Positions 5,902-13,062 of a stretch of 25,082 bases of DNA are shown here, piece by piece. Position numbers and translations under genes: made by a program. The stretch is taken from the NCBI GenBank assembly GCA_910588205.1, contig CAJUQK010000028.1, positions 1-25,082 of the forward strand, given 5' to 3'. The number at the start of each line of letters is the position of its first letter. Positions within the stretch are counted from its first letter, which is position 1. The notes under the pieces are model-generated. The model was not told the origin of the DNA. It searched no databases and saw only the letters and a list, made by a program, of their open reading frames with translations. The DNA comes from an uncultured Eggerthellaceae bacterium (GTDB lineage: Bacteria; Actinomycetota; Coriobacteriia; Coriobacteriales; Eggerthellaceae).

Positions 5902-6393
5902 CTATTCGTTCGATATCTTTCGCTTGCAAGATTCAAGCGATCCCGGAGTCACGTATACAGACCCATGGACCTTGATGGCTTTGAGCTTACCCTCCGCTAT
6001 CATCTGCGTTATCCGGCCAGGGGTAACGCCGAGTGACCGAGCGGCATCTGCGGCGGATACGGTGTGTGCTTTACGAATGCCAACGCCAACGCCGCATGCG
6101 AACTGGTCTTTGTCGTAGCCATCATCGTACCAGCCGAGATCTATGCCGTCCATGTAGTAGCCGATCCGGTCCTCGTCCTGCGGGGTGAGGGCGCGGGAGG
6201 CGAAAGCCTTGCGCATGAGTAGCGCAAGCCCCGTGTCAGGATGGTAGAACACATTGTCAATCGTGAAGCCGTCAAGGCCATAGCAATCCCTGCCTTCGCG
6301 CTCAGCGTCCTTGTTAATGGCGTCCCGCACAATGCGGTAGATCTGACCATACAGGATGCCCATCTGATAACTCTTCTCTTCGCTTACTGTCAT
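5902..6393 (-). CDS. Prophage protein with C-terminal excisionase-like HTH
   Basis: A 163-residue protein. The first 100 residues (LYGQIYRIVRDAINKD, then YGLDGFTIDNVFYHPDTGLALLMRKA) belong to no family I recognise. They are rich in Asp and Tyr, and the middle contains the acidic run DGIDLGWYDDGYDKDQ. The last 50 residues have the MerR/excisionase-type winged-helix pattern: VSAADAARSLGVTPGRITQMIAEGKLKAIKVHGSVYVTPGSL, i.e. a helix-turn-helix ending in a short wing with V-Y-V. This domain binds DNA and is typical of phage excisionases and regulators. It starts 9 bases after the stop of the upstream 135-residue gene, so the two are co-transcribed. A phage-specific regulator is likely; the target is unknown. 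Confidence 0.7.
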   Translation of the reverse strand: MTVSEEKSYQMGILYGQIYRIVRDAINKDAEREGRDCYGLDGFTIDNVFYHPDTGLALLMRKAFASRALTPQDEDRIGYYMDGIDLGWYDDGYDKDQFACGVGVGIRKAHTVSAADAARSLGVTPGRITQMIAEGKLKAIKVHGSVYVTPGSLESCKRKISNE

Positions 6394-6402
6394 GTCATCC
6401 CC

Positions 6403-6810
6403 CTATGCTACGAGCTCGTGTGCGATCTCGGTGAAGACCTGCATAGGCCGCCAGTTCTGGTTCTCGATGAACCACTCGGCCGACGTTTGTTCAGTGAGCT
6501 GGGAGCGCATGCGGCTGTATATCTCAGCCACGGTATCCTCCGCTCCCTCTGCACCTTTGCCGCACTTATCTACAAAGGATTCGTAGTCTCTGATGAGCCC
6601 TGAGCGGATGTCGAGCGCCCAAGCGATCTGCTTCTCAGAGCCCTTCAGCTCGGCCATGCCATCCTCGCCGTTCTTTGCAGCCCTGCACGCGTCGCAGGGA
6701 TGAGACGCAAGCCATGCTGCTTTGCGCTCACGCTCACCGTGGACGTTGGTGCCGCAGATGTTGACCGTGGTGGTATGCCCGCAGGTGTGCTCGATCTCGT
6801 ACTTTGCCAT
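6403..6810 (-). CDS. Prophage protein with Cys/His N-terminus, actinophage type
   Basis: A 135-residue protein with AAAGGG six bases before the ATG at 6810. The first 45 residues carry a probable zinc site: C10-G-H12, C19, and C39-D-A-C42, with a basic RERKAAWLASH segment between. This start (M-A-K-Y-E-[IV]-x-x-x-C-G-H) recurs in small proteins of actinobacterial phages and mobile elements. The rest is helical, with KQIAWALDIRSGLIRDYESFV and a W-x-x-x-Q-N-W segment. I know no function for this group. It is the second gene of the leftward accessory operon, after a candidate promoter at 6845-6872. Confidence 0.7.
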   Translation of the reverse strand: MAKYEIEHTCGHTTTVNICGTNVHGERERKAAWLASHPCDACRAAKNGEDGMAELKGSEKQIAWALDIRSGLIRDYESFVDKCGKGAEGAEDTVAEIYSRMRSQLTEQTSAEWFIENQNWRPMQVFTEIAHELVA

Positions 6811-6835
6811 ATCATGCCCTTTCTCTTGCTGTCAT

Positions 6836-6872
6836 TAAACATTTTATAATATTGTTTAGCGTTTGTCTATAC
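6836..6872 (-). promoter_or_regulatory. Candidate promoter and operator of the leftward accessory genes
   Basis: An AT-rich island in otherwise GC-rich DNA. TAAACA (6836-6841) and TGTTTA (6853-6858) form an inverted repeat with an 11-base spacer that itself contains TATAAT-like sequence on both strands. On the minus strand a TATAAA-like -10 and a TAGACA-like -35 about 15 bases upstream can be drawn. TGTTTA recurs at 6884-6889 and 7048-7053. A repressor site over a promoter is the natural reading, but the -35 is weak. Confidence 0.4.
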
Positions 6873-6886
6873 GATTTTGAAAATGT

Positions 6887-7057
6887 TTAATCAGATAGTA
6901 GGCCAGCCTCTGCTTCTGCTGTCGCATCCATCCAATCCTCGCATGACCTGAGGGCAGCTACCACTGCCCATAGCTCCGGTATGGTGTCGGCGTATTGTTC
7001 GACGATCTGAGCGCATGCGCTGATGGTTTCAGTAACTTCTGCGGAATTGTTTAGCAT
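6887..7057 (-). CDS. Small helical prophage protein
   Basis: A 56-residue protein. ATG at 7057 is preferred because AAAGGA lies upstream; a longer GTG start at 7072 would place that ribosome site inside the gene. The sequence is acidic and helical (ETISACAQIVEQYADTIPELWAVVAALRSCEDWM). No family is recognised. It is the gene closest to the attachment site and heads the leftward group, 76 bases before the 135-residue gene, with the AT-rich operator-like island between. Small acidic proteins at this position can be regulators or conversion factors, but the sequence gives no direct evidence. Confidence 0.5.
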   Translation of the reverse strand: MLNNSAEVTETISACAQIVEQYADTIPELWAVVAALRSCEDWMDATAEAEAGLLSD

Positions 7058-7193
7058 GACGGGTCCTTTCACGAGGGTAATCCCACCATTTTGACTGCTA
7101 AAACAGACAGAAACCGTGAAACGATGTTACATGGTTTCTAGATTGAGAATAATCTTTTACTGGTGATTCATTACGAAATGGAGCAGTTCAGCG

Positions 7194-7253
7194 CAGTCTT
7201 GAAAACTGTTGTGCCGAGAGGTACCGTGGGTTCGAATCCTACTTCCTCCGCCA
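7194..7253 (+). tRNA. Displaced 3' part of tRNA-Ser(UGA): prophage attachment site
   Basis: Only the 3' part of a tRNA-Ser is present: anticodon loop CTTGAAA with anticodon TGA (7200-7202), a variable arm, a T-arm around GTTCGAAT, then TTCCTCC, discriminator G and CCA (7251-7253). The matching 5' acceptor GGAGGAA and D-arm are absent upstream, where AT-rich phage DNA lies instead. This is the standard mark of integration into the 3' end of a tRNA gene: the complete tRNA should be at the other prophage end. It is not a functional tRNA. Confidence 0.85.
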
Positions 7254-7289
7254 GCTTGCTCTCTGTTTCGTGCTGCAAACCCAGCTCCG

Positions 7290-7529
7290 CTACAGCAGAT
7301 CGTTGATGTCGAATTCCACGCCGTCGCGTTCGCATTGGAGCTCCTTGCGCAAACGCATGCACACGCTTGCGATACCCCCCTCCGGCTTGAGGTAGTTGCT
7401 CTTGAAGCCGCAATTGCCATACCCGCTGCAGGAGCGGCATTTTATCTGATCCAGGGAGAATCCATCCAACACCTCATCAGTGAGGATGCGCAGGCTCTTC
7501 GCCACAGGTCTCTTCGGTGCGTCGCTCAA
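7290..7529 (-). CDS. Small Cys-rich conserved protein next to citrate synthase
   Basis: A 79-residue protein with TTG start at 7529, backed by AAGGAGG five bases upstream. It has five cysteines in a compact layout: C31-x-x-C34, C40, C57 and C66, around SCSGYGNCGFKSNYL and SVCMRLRKELQC, so a metal site or disulfides are likely. It is the first chromosomal gene after the prophage end and lies 75 bases downstream of citrate synthase on the same strand, so it may share that transcript. I do not recognise a named family. Confidence 0.65.
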   Translation of the reverse strand: MSDAPKRPVAKSLRILTDEVLDGFSLDQIKCRSCSGYGNCGFKSNYLKPEGGIASVCMRLRKELQCERDGVEFDINDLL

Positions 7530-7604
7530 CAGGTCCTCCTTAGGGTCGTTCGCATCTGCGCCCTATCTTTCTCATCTTACCCTGCGTCCCAGCTCCTTCG
7601 CAAC

Positions 7605-9041
7605 CTAACGCTCATCTATCGGTAGATAGCTTGCGGTACCGGTCTTGGTGTTCTTGTATGCGGGACGGATGATGCGCTTGCCCGAGACGATCTCCTCGAA
7701 GCGATGAGCCGCCCAGCCCGCCATGCGGGCGCAAGCGAACAGCGGCGTATAGAGGTCTTCCGGAATGCCCATCATGGCATAGACGAAGCCTGAATACATA
7801 TCCACATTGGCGCAGAGCGTCTTGGAGACGCCCCGCTCCTCAGCCACGATCTGGGGAGCGATGCGCTCGATGGTCTGAAGCAGCTGGAATTCCGGCTCGA
7901 ATTCGGTGCCGGACGCCAGTTGACTGGCGAAGCGCTTGCAGACCACCGCCCGAGGATCCGAGAGCGTGTATACCGCATGGCCCATACCGTAGACGAGGCC
8001 CGTCTTGTCGTAGGCCTCCTTGCGGACAACGCGCCTGAGATAATCCCCCACCGCTCCTTCATCAGCCCACCGCTCAAGGGGGATGTTCTCCTTGAGGTCA
8101 TTCTGCATGGCCCGCACCTTATGATTGGCCCCGCCATGACGGTAGCCCTTGAGCGACCCGATGGCCGCCGCATAGGCTGAATAGGCATCCGTATCCGCGG
8201 AGCTCAGGACGCGCATGGTGAAGGTGGAGTTATTGCCGCCACCATGCTCCGCATGCAGGCAGAGCATCACATCCAGCATAGCTGCCTCTTCGAGGGTATA
8301 GCCTCTATCTGGCCGCAGCATGGACAGGATGGTCTCTGCGGTGGTCTCACCCTCTTGGAAGCGATGCATGATCATGGACTCATGGAAGAACCGCGCCCGC
8401 TTGCTGTAATAGGACAGCACCATGATGCGAGGCAACCGGCTGATGAGAGAAAGGGCTGTATGGATCTCGTGCTTCGGCGTGCGCTCTTCGGCGTGATCAT
8501 CATAGGCGTAGAGTTGCAGCACACTGCGAGAGAGCACGTTCATGATAGAGGGGGCGGCATCCCTCATGAGCATGGAAGCGGTGAACCCATCCGGCAGCTC
8601 CCGGTGCGCATCTATGACGGACACGAAGCGTGACAGGTCATCAGCGGTGGGCAACTCTCCCATCAAGAGCAGATAGGTCAGCTCCTCGAAACGGTACCGA
8701 TGGCTGGGAGAAGGGTCACCCAGAAGGTCATAGAGGTCATAGCCTCGCAAGCTGAGCGAGCCCTCATCAGGCACCTTGATGCCATCTTCCATGCGGTAGC
8801 CATGGACATTGGAGATATTCGTGATACCCGCCAGCACCCCCGAGCCATCTGCATTGCGCAGGCCACGCTTGACGTCATGGTCCTTATAGAGCTGGGCCGG
8901 TATCTCATTGACGTTGGCGAAGGTCTCATACAGATCAACCTTCTCTACTTCATCTTCGCTGATGGAAACGGTCTCCGCTGTACCTACCTTGAGCGCGCCT
9001 TCATCAGTGCGGATCAGGTCTGTGGCTATCTCTTGGGGCAT
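7605..9041 (-). CDS. gltA: Citrate synthase
   Basis: A 478-residue enzyme that condenses acetyl-CoA with oxaloacetate to citrate. ATG at 9041 is chosen because AAGGAG lies five bases upstream; the frame is open 32 codons further without a ribosome site. The catalytic triad is visible: H266 in LHAEHGGGNNST, H355 in YGMGHAVYTLSDPRA and D414 in NVDMYSGFVYAMMG. The N-terminus of about 60 residues precedes the usual large helical domain and has little in common with the Gram-negative hexameric type. In anaerobic Coriobacteriia an incomplete citric-acid pathway would use it mainly to make 2-oxoglutarate and glutamate; that pathway statement is inference. It is divergent from tRNA-Arg. Confidence 0.95.
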   Translation of the reverse strand: MPQEIATDLIRTDEGALKVGTAETVSISEDEVEKVDLYETFANVNEIPAQLYKDHDVKRGLRNADGSGVLAGITNISNVHGYRMEDGIKVPDEGSLSLRGYDLYDLLGDPSPSHRYRFEELTYLLLMGELPTADDLSRFVSVIDAHRELPDGFTASMLMRDAAPSIMNVLSRSVLQLYAYDDHAEERTPKHEIHTALSLISRLPRIMVLSYYSKRARFFHESMIMHRFQEGETTAETILSMLRPDRGYTLEEAAMLDVMLCLHAEHGGGNNSTFTMRVLSSADTDAYSAYAAAIGSLKGYRHGGANHKVRAMQNDLKENIPLERWADEGAVGDYLRRVVRKEAYDKTGLVYGMGHAVYTLSDPRAVVCKRFASQLASGTEFEPEFQLLQTIERIAPQIVAEERGVSKTLCANVDMYSGFVYAMMGIPEDLYTPLFACARMAGWAAHRFEEIVSGKRIIRPAYKNTKTGTASYLPIDER

Positions 9042-9072
9042 AGGAGCTCCTTGCTCTTCGTTTAAGTGGGAT

Positions 9073-9078
9073 ATTCTA
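9073..9078 (-). promoter_or_regulatory. Candidate -10 of the citrate synthase promoter
   Basis: TAGAAT on the minus strand, 32 bases before the gltA start, giving a leader of about 25 bases. No good -35 is seen at the proper distance, so the call is tentative. Confidence 0.4.
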
Positions 9079-9130
9079 CCGCGAATGACCCCTGCCAGAC
9101 ATCGATTTAGCGTTGTTCTTGAAAAACAGG

Positions 9131-9159
9131 TTGACACACCCCGGCTGCTTTGCGAGAAT
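9131..9159 (+). promoter_or_regulatory. Promoter of tRNA-Arg
   Basis: A perfect -35 TTGACA (9131-9136), a 17-base spacer and GAGAAT (9154-9159) as -10. The expected start of transcription lies about 15 bases before the mature tRNA at 9181. Confidence 0.7.
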
Positions 9160-9180
9160 GCATATCGCTGATTTGGACGT

Positions 9181-9257
9181 GCGCCATTACCTCAGCTGGA
9201 TAGAGGAGCTGACTACGAATCAGACCGTCGGGGGTTCGAATCCCTCATGGCGCACCA
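9181..9257 (+). tRNA. tRNA-Arg (anticodon ACG)
   Basis: A complete 77-base tRNA with encoded CCA. The acceptor GCGCCAT pairs with ATGGCGC; TA and a D-stem CCTC/GAGG follow; the anticodon loop is CTACGAA (ACG), and the T-arm contains GGTTCGAATCC. The discriminator is A. The outermost anticodon-stem pair is a G-A mismatch. ACG is normally edited to ICG and reads CGU, CGC and CGA. Confidence 0.95.
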
Positions 9258-9293
9258 CTACGCCCGAGCAATAGCATTGCTCGGGCGTAGTGG
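9255..9293 (+). terminator. Perfect 18-bp hairpin starting in the tRNA CCA
   Basis: Eighteen bases from the CCA tail onward (CCACTACGCCCGAGCAAT) are exactly complementary to the 18 that follow a three-base loop AGC. It should stop transcription after the tRNA, but no T-run follows, so it could also act as a 3' processing signal or a two-way block. Confidence 0.75.
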
Positions 9294-9441
9294 TCTAAGG
9301 CGGCATCACTGCAATCCCATGAAAGGAACGTACTTGAAGGTTCGAAAACCGAAACCTCACAGTATGTGACATCTGACCTTGCTTGCAGCTTGATCCTCGG
9401 GCACGGTCAGATGGCCACCGTGACATTAAGGACAGCTGCTC

Positions 9442-10803
9442 ATGCTCTATCTCTCTGAAATGCTGGGCAAGCCCGTTGTGGACGCGTCCGGCGAGAAGAT
9501 CGGTACGATCTCTGACCTGGCCATCTCCACCGGCGAGGTCTTCCCACGGATAACGAGCCTTGCGTTCAAGGGCCCGGGACGCGTCCCCTTCATGATCTCT
9601 TGGCGCAAATACGTCGATGCCTTCGATGATGACGGCATCACCCTGGCTGTGGATGCGCCAGACATCCGCTTCAGCTACCTTCAACCTGATGAAGTGCTCC
9701 TGGCCCGAGATCTGATGAACAGGCAGATCGTAGACACCCAAGGCTTGAAGGTGGTCCGGGTGAATGACCTGAAGCTCTCTCAATCAGGTACGCAACTCCG
9801 GCTCTTGGGGGCCGAAACAGGCGTGCGGGGGATCCTACGCGGGCTGCATCCCCTGATCGAGCGCGCAGCGGTGAAGACGGCAAAGCTCTTCAAACGGGAC
9901 ATCGACGAACAGATCATCGCCTGGAACTACATGGACCTCTTAGACCGAGACCTCTCAGAAGTGCAGCTCTCGGTCACTCACAAGCGCCTGGATGAGCTGC
10001 ATCCCGCAGACGTGGCGGACATCCTGGAACAGCTGGACCCGAAGCAGCGCGCAAGCGTCTTCGAGCACCTGGACGAGGCCCAAGCCTCAGAGGCGATCTC
10101 CGAGATGATGGATGAAGTGCAGGCGGAATTCCTAGATGACCTGGATGATGCCACTGCTGCTCAGCTCATCGGCAACATGGATCCAGACGATGCGGCAGAC
10201 ATCGTTCGTGACCTCCCCTACGAAAAGGCCGAAACTCTCTTGCATCTCATGGGCGTGGAAGATGCCGCTGAGGTCATCCGCCTCCTGGGCTACAAAGACG
10301 GCACCGCAGGCGGCATGATGACCACCCAGTATGTCTCTGTACCGAGAGGCTCCACGGTGGGTGAGACCATCGAGGTGCTTCGAGGGCTGGATGAGGATCA
10401 TCCCACGGTGCACTACGTCTACGCCACGGACAGCCAGGGCCGACTGGCGGGCGTGCTATCCATGCGCACCCTCGTCCTCAGCGCCGATGACGCCTGCATC
10501 GATGACATCATGTACGACGATGTCATATCCGTCACACCAGATGTGGAAGAGGACGACGTGGTAGCGGACATCTTCAAGTACGATATCCCCGCCATGCCCG
10601 TAGTGGATGAGCACGGACGCATCCTGGGGATCGTCACCACCGAAGACGCCTGGGATGCCATCGAGGAGGACGCGGCGAGCGAGAAGCGCCAGATGAGCAT
10701 CCTCAAGGTCATCGGCATCACCCTGGCCTGCGCACTGGTCCTCTTCATCTACACCGTCTTCCTCATGCAGATCCTCCGCCAAACAGGGATCCCGGCCTTC
10801 TAG
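9442..10803 (+). CDS. PRC-barrel / MgtE-N / CBS protein, magnesium-sensor type
   Basis: A 453-residue protein; AAGGAC lies eight bases before the ATG. Order of parts: PRC-barrel-like segments (about 1-75 and 85-140: MLGKPVVDASGEKIGTISDL and LMNRQIVDTQGLKVVRVNDL), an MgtE N-type helical domain (about 176-272, with repeated L-D-P-x-x-R/DD-A-A-D-I-V-R-D-L-P), a CBS pair (about 290-412, ending DIPAMPVVDEHGRILGIVTTEDAWD) and one C-terminal membrane span (about 421-442). In MgtE the N and CBS domains sense cytosolic Mg2+ and gate the channel. Here the MgtE channel domain is missing, and an Nramp-type transporter begins seven bases later, so this is probably a membrane-anchored magnesium-dependent partner of that transporter. 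The partnership is inferred from the operon. Confidence 0.85.
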   Translation: MLYLSEMLGKPVVDASGEKIGTISDLAISTGEVFPRITSLAFKGPGRVPFMISWRKYVDAFDDDGITLAVDAPDIRFSYLQPDEVLLARDLMNRQIVDTQGLKVVRVNDLKLSQSGTQLRLLGAETGVRGILRGLHPLIERAAVKTAKLFKRDIDEQIIAWNYMDLLDRDLSEVQLSVTHKRLDELHPADVADILEQLDPKQRASVFEHLDEAQASEAISEMMDEVQAEFLDDLDDATAAQLIGNMDPDDAADIVRDLPYEKAETLLHLMGVEDAAEVIRLLGYKDGTAGGMMTTQYVSVPRGSTVGETIEVLRGLDEDHPTVHYVYATDSQGRLAGVLSMRTLVLSADDACIDDIMYDDVISVTPDVEEDDVVADIFKYDIPAMPVVDEHGRILGIVTTEDAWDAIEEDAASEKRQMSILKVIGITLACALVLFIYTVFLMQILRQTGIPAF

Positions 10804-10810
10804 GTGCATC

Positions 10811-12073
10811 GTGCAAGCCCCCGTCCCTGACACCACCCCCAAGGCTTCCCGCCCCAAGGCGCTCTTGGTGCTAGCGGCTATGGGGCCGGGCATCATCACC
10901 GCCATGGCCGGCAACGACGCTGGCGGCATATCCACCTATTCCACCGCAGGAGCGAACTTCGGATTCGCCACCCTCTGGGTCATCCCCCTCATGTGCATCA
11001 TGCTGGTCTTGGTGGAGCTCACTGCAGCGAAGATGGGTGCAGTCACCGGCAAGGGCTTCGCTGCCCTCATCCGTGAGCGCTTCGGCATTCGCTTGACCGC
11101 ATTGGCCATGGCAGCTCTCCTGATCGGCAATATCGCCACAGTGTTCTCGGAATTCGCGGGTATCGCTTCTGGTATGGAGATGTTCGGGGTATCCCGCTAC
11201 TTGTCCGTGCCCGTGGCAGCCGTGGCGGTATGGGTGCTGATCGTAGGTGGTTCCTACAAGCGGGTGCAGAACGTCTTCATGGCCCTATCTCTCGTGTTCC
11301 TCACCTATGTTGTGGCCGCATTCATGGCAGAACCTGATTGGGAAGAGGCTGCTCTTGCCACGTTCGTACCCGCTCTCGAAGGCAGCCCGGCTTACATCGC
11401 CGTGGTCATAGCCATGATCGGAACGACCATCGCTCCGTGGATGATGTTCTTCAATCAGTCGAATGTGGTGGAGAAGGGCATGGAGCCCTCAGAGCTCCCC
11501 CTTCAGAAGGTCGATGTCGTATCTGGCACCCTTGCAGCTTGCCTCGTAGCCTGGTTCATCATCGTGACAACAGGATCGGTGCTCTTTCCCCAGGGCATTC
11601 AGATCAACAGTGCAGCCGACGCAGCAGCGGCTCTCGAACCCTTCGCAGGCCACTATGCCAAGGCCCTCTTTGCCGTAGGGCTCATCTCCGCATCTTTCCT
11701 GGCCGCCTGCGTGCTACCCCTCACCACCGCCTTCGTCATCTGCGAAGCCTTCGGCTGGGAAGCGGGAGTCTCATTCAAATGGAGCGAAGCGCCCTTATTC
11801 AAGGGCATCATCACAGCAGTCATCCTGCTGGGAGCCGTAGTGGTGCTGATCCCGAACCTGGATCTGCTGGCCATGATGCTCACGTCTCAGTTCGTGAATG
11901 GGGTGATCCTACCCATCCTCCTGGCGTTCATGGCGCTCATCGCCTCGGATGCCCGGATCATGGGCATCTACCGTTTAGGCAGAGTGGGGCAGGCCTTACT
12001 CTGGGCACTGGTGGGCGTGGTAGCTATCCTCACCCTTGCATTGTTCGGTATGCAGCTTCTGGGTATGGCCTGA
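10811..12073 (+). CDS. Nramp-related magnesium transporter (NRMT type)
   Basis: A 420-residue SLC11/Nramp-family protein with about eleven membrane spans. GTG at 10811 follows the previous stop by seven bases. The family start G-P-G is seen at residues 25-27. The ion-site motif of TM1, DPGN in true Mn/Fe Nramps, is D-A-G-G (D36), and that of TM6, M-P-H, is A208-P-W. Loss of the TM6 methionine is the known mark of the NRMT branch, which carries Mg2+ and of which an Eggerthella lenta member has been studied structurally. Together with the magnesium-sensor-like gene before it, Mg2+ (perhaps also Mn2+) uptake is more likely than iron. Its 3' end is two bases from that of a convergent Rrf2-type regulator. 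Confidence 0.87.
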   Translation: MQAPVPDTTPKASRPKALLVLAAMGPGIITAMAGNDAGGISTYSTAGANFGFATLWVIPLMCIMLVLVELTAAKMGAVTGKGFAALIRERFGIRLTALAMAALLIGNIATVFSEFAGIASGMEMFGVSRYLSVPVAAVAVWVLIVGGSYKRVQNVFMALSLVFLTYVVAAFMAEPDWEEAALATFVPALEGSPAYIAVVIAMIGTTIAPWMMFFNQSNVVEKGMEPSELPLQKVDVVSGTLAACLVAWFIIVTTGSVLFPQGIQINSAADAAAALEPFAGHYAKALFAVGLISASFLAACVLPLTTAFVICEAFGWEAGVSFKWSEAPLFKGIITAVILLGAVVVLIPNLDLLAMMLTSQFVNGVILPILLAFMALIASDARIMGIYRLGRVGQALLWALVGVVAILTLALFGMQLLGMA

Positions 12074-12075
12074 GA

Positions 12076-12783
12076 TCAGGGTATGAAGAGCTTCCACTCT
12101 ATGCAGGCCGCTGGGGATTTCGATTCGATATGAGAGATATCTGGCACCGCAGCAACAAAGGGGATATTGGCCGCAGCGGTAGCAGGGAACGGGTGTGGGG
12201 TGAAGGGAATCCTCATGGTGCTATCAGGTAACGGGATGCTCTTGCCTAACCCCGAGAGCACACCCCGGAAGAGATGATCAGACTCGGCTCTCTCCTCAAG
12301 ACGGCGGCTCTCCTGGGCCAACCGGTCAGCTAAGTACCGGTCTATATTCTCTTGATCCTTCGCACATCTCACCAGCATGTCTATGGTGATGCTGTCCAGG
12401 TATGCGTCATAGCTTTCGAAGGCGAGTTCCAAGGTCTTATGGATGCCCTCTACGATAGGCGGATCATCAGAGCTGGCGGTGTCGACCACTTCGTCCTCTG
12501 AGCCTTCGGGGGTCATGCTCTTGGTCTTCGCTCCATTACCGATGGCGTTGATGATCTCTAGGAAGGTGATCTGAGAAGGGTCCTTCGCCAGCAGGTAGCC
12601 ACCGGTCTTACCTGCTTTCGCTTCAGCGATGTTGGCTTTGCGCAAAAGCTGAAAGAGCTGGATCAGATAATCCCGGGGAACAGCGATCCCTTCTGAGATC
12701 TTCTTGGAAGAAACGGTGCCCCCCTCCATGGCAAGATAGATGACAGCCCGAAGCGCATAAACCACTGATGCTTTCAACTGCAT
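12076..12783 (-). CDS. Rrf2-family transcriptional regulator with long C-terminal extension
   Basis: A 235-residue protein; ATG at 12783 is preceded by GGAGG. Residues 1-80 form the Rrf2 winged helix: QLKASVVYALRAVIYLA, then KKISEGIAVPRDYLIQLFQLL recognition helix, then the wing AKAGKTGGYLLAKDPSQITFLEII. The family usually ends near 150 residues and often has three cysteines for an iron-sulfur cluster. Here only isolated cysteines are seen (in LVRCAKD and in AACIEW), so such a cluster is unlikely. After the dimer helix (about 115-165) comes a Pro-rich tail without clear fold. Its target is unknown; it is convergent with the magnesium genes and is not clearly their regulator. Confidence 0.82.
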   Translation of the reverse strand: MQLKASVVYALRAVIYLAMEGGTVSSKKISEGIAVPRDYLIQLFQLLRKANIAEAKAGKTGGYLLAKDPSQITFLEIINAIGNGAKTKSMTPEGSEDEVVDTASSDDPPIVEGIHKTLELAFESYDAYLDSITIDMLVRCAKDQENIDRYLADRLAQESRRLEERAESDHLFRGVLSGLGKSIPLPDSTMRIPFTPHPFPATAAANIPFVAAVPDISHIESKSPAACIEWKLFIP

Positions 12784-13006
12784 GACTGCCTCCAAACAGC
12801 ACTCGGGGAACCGCACCACCATCCATCCTGCAAAGCTATTTCCACACCGCTAATATATCTACCCGACGATCAAAGAAGGACCCTTTTGGGACTAACCGTT
12901 GCCGAGCCGTCATAAATCCAGTCCTGAACTGCGCTTATATATGATTCTTCATGTTATAGATGATATGAGGGATGATCTTTAGATGATCTGCGAACCTCAA
13001 AAAGAA

Positions 13007-13034
13007 GAGGGTCGTAGCTGAAGCTATGACCCTC
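13007..13034 (-). terminator. Terminator of the NhaC-type gene
   Basis: GAGGGTC and GACCCTC, extended by a G-T pair and TAGCT/AGCTA, form a stem of about 13 bp with a two-base centre. On the minus strand it is followed by TTCTTTTTG, a good T-run. It lies about 30 bases after the end of the antiporter gene. Confidence 0.85.
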
Positions 13035-13062
13035 ACGATGACATCCATCTGACCGGTGAACA

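Larger units (their letters stand above)
1..7253. mobile_element. Right part of an integrated siphovirus-type prophage
   Basis: The segment carries a phage gene order: tail protein, tail fibre, invertible fibre cassettes with a recombinase, holin, endolysin, then leftward accessory genes. It ends in a 3' fragment of a tRNA-Ser gene at 7194-7253, after which only chromosomal genes are found. The left end lies outside the window, so head genes, repressor, and the complete tRNA with the expected integrase are not visible. The boundary at 7253 is inferred from the truncated tRNA; the exact crossover point cannot be fixed without the left attachment site. Confidence 0.88.

Noticed and set aside
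7110..7138. GAAACC/GGTTTC inverted repeat near the prophage end
   Set aside because: Six-base arms with a 17-base spacer could arise by chance; it may be an integrase arm site but nothing else supports it.
7157..7440. Leftward frames coding for a G-F-E-P-T-V-P-L-G-T-T product
   Set aside because: This is the well-known false protein produced by reading a tRNA-Ser gene antisense.
9294..9441. Magnesium (M-box) riboswitch before the magnesium genes
   Set aside because: I looked for the conserved GGTGAGGCTCC-like and CTGCTGCCC-like segments and did not find them; the leader shows no clear aptamer.
11338..12231. 297-codon rightward frame overlapping the Nramp gene
   Set aside because: It is out of frame with the transporter and composed of R, H, G and S runs typical of frame shadows.
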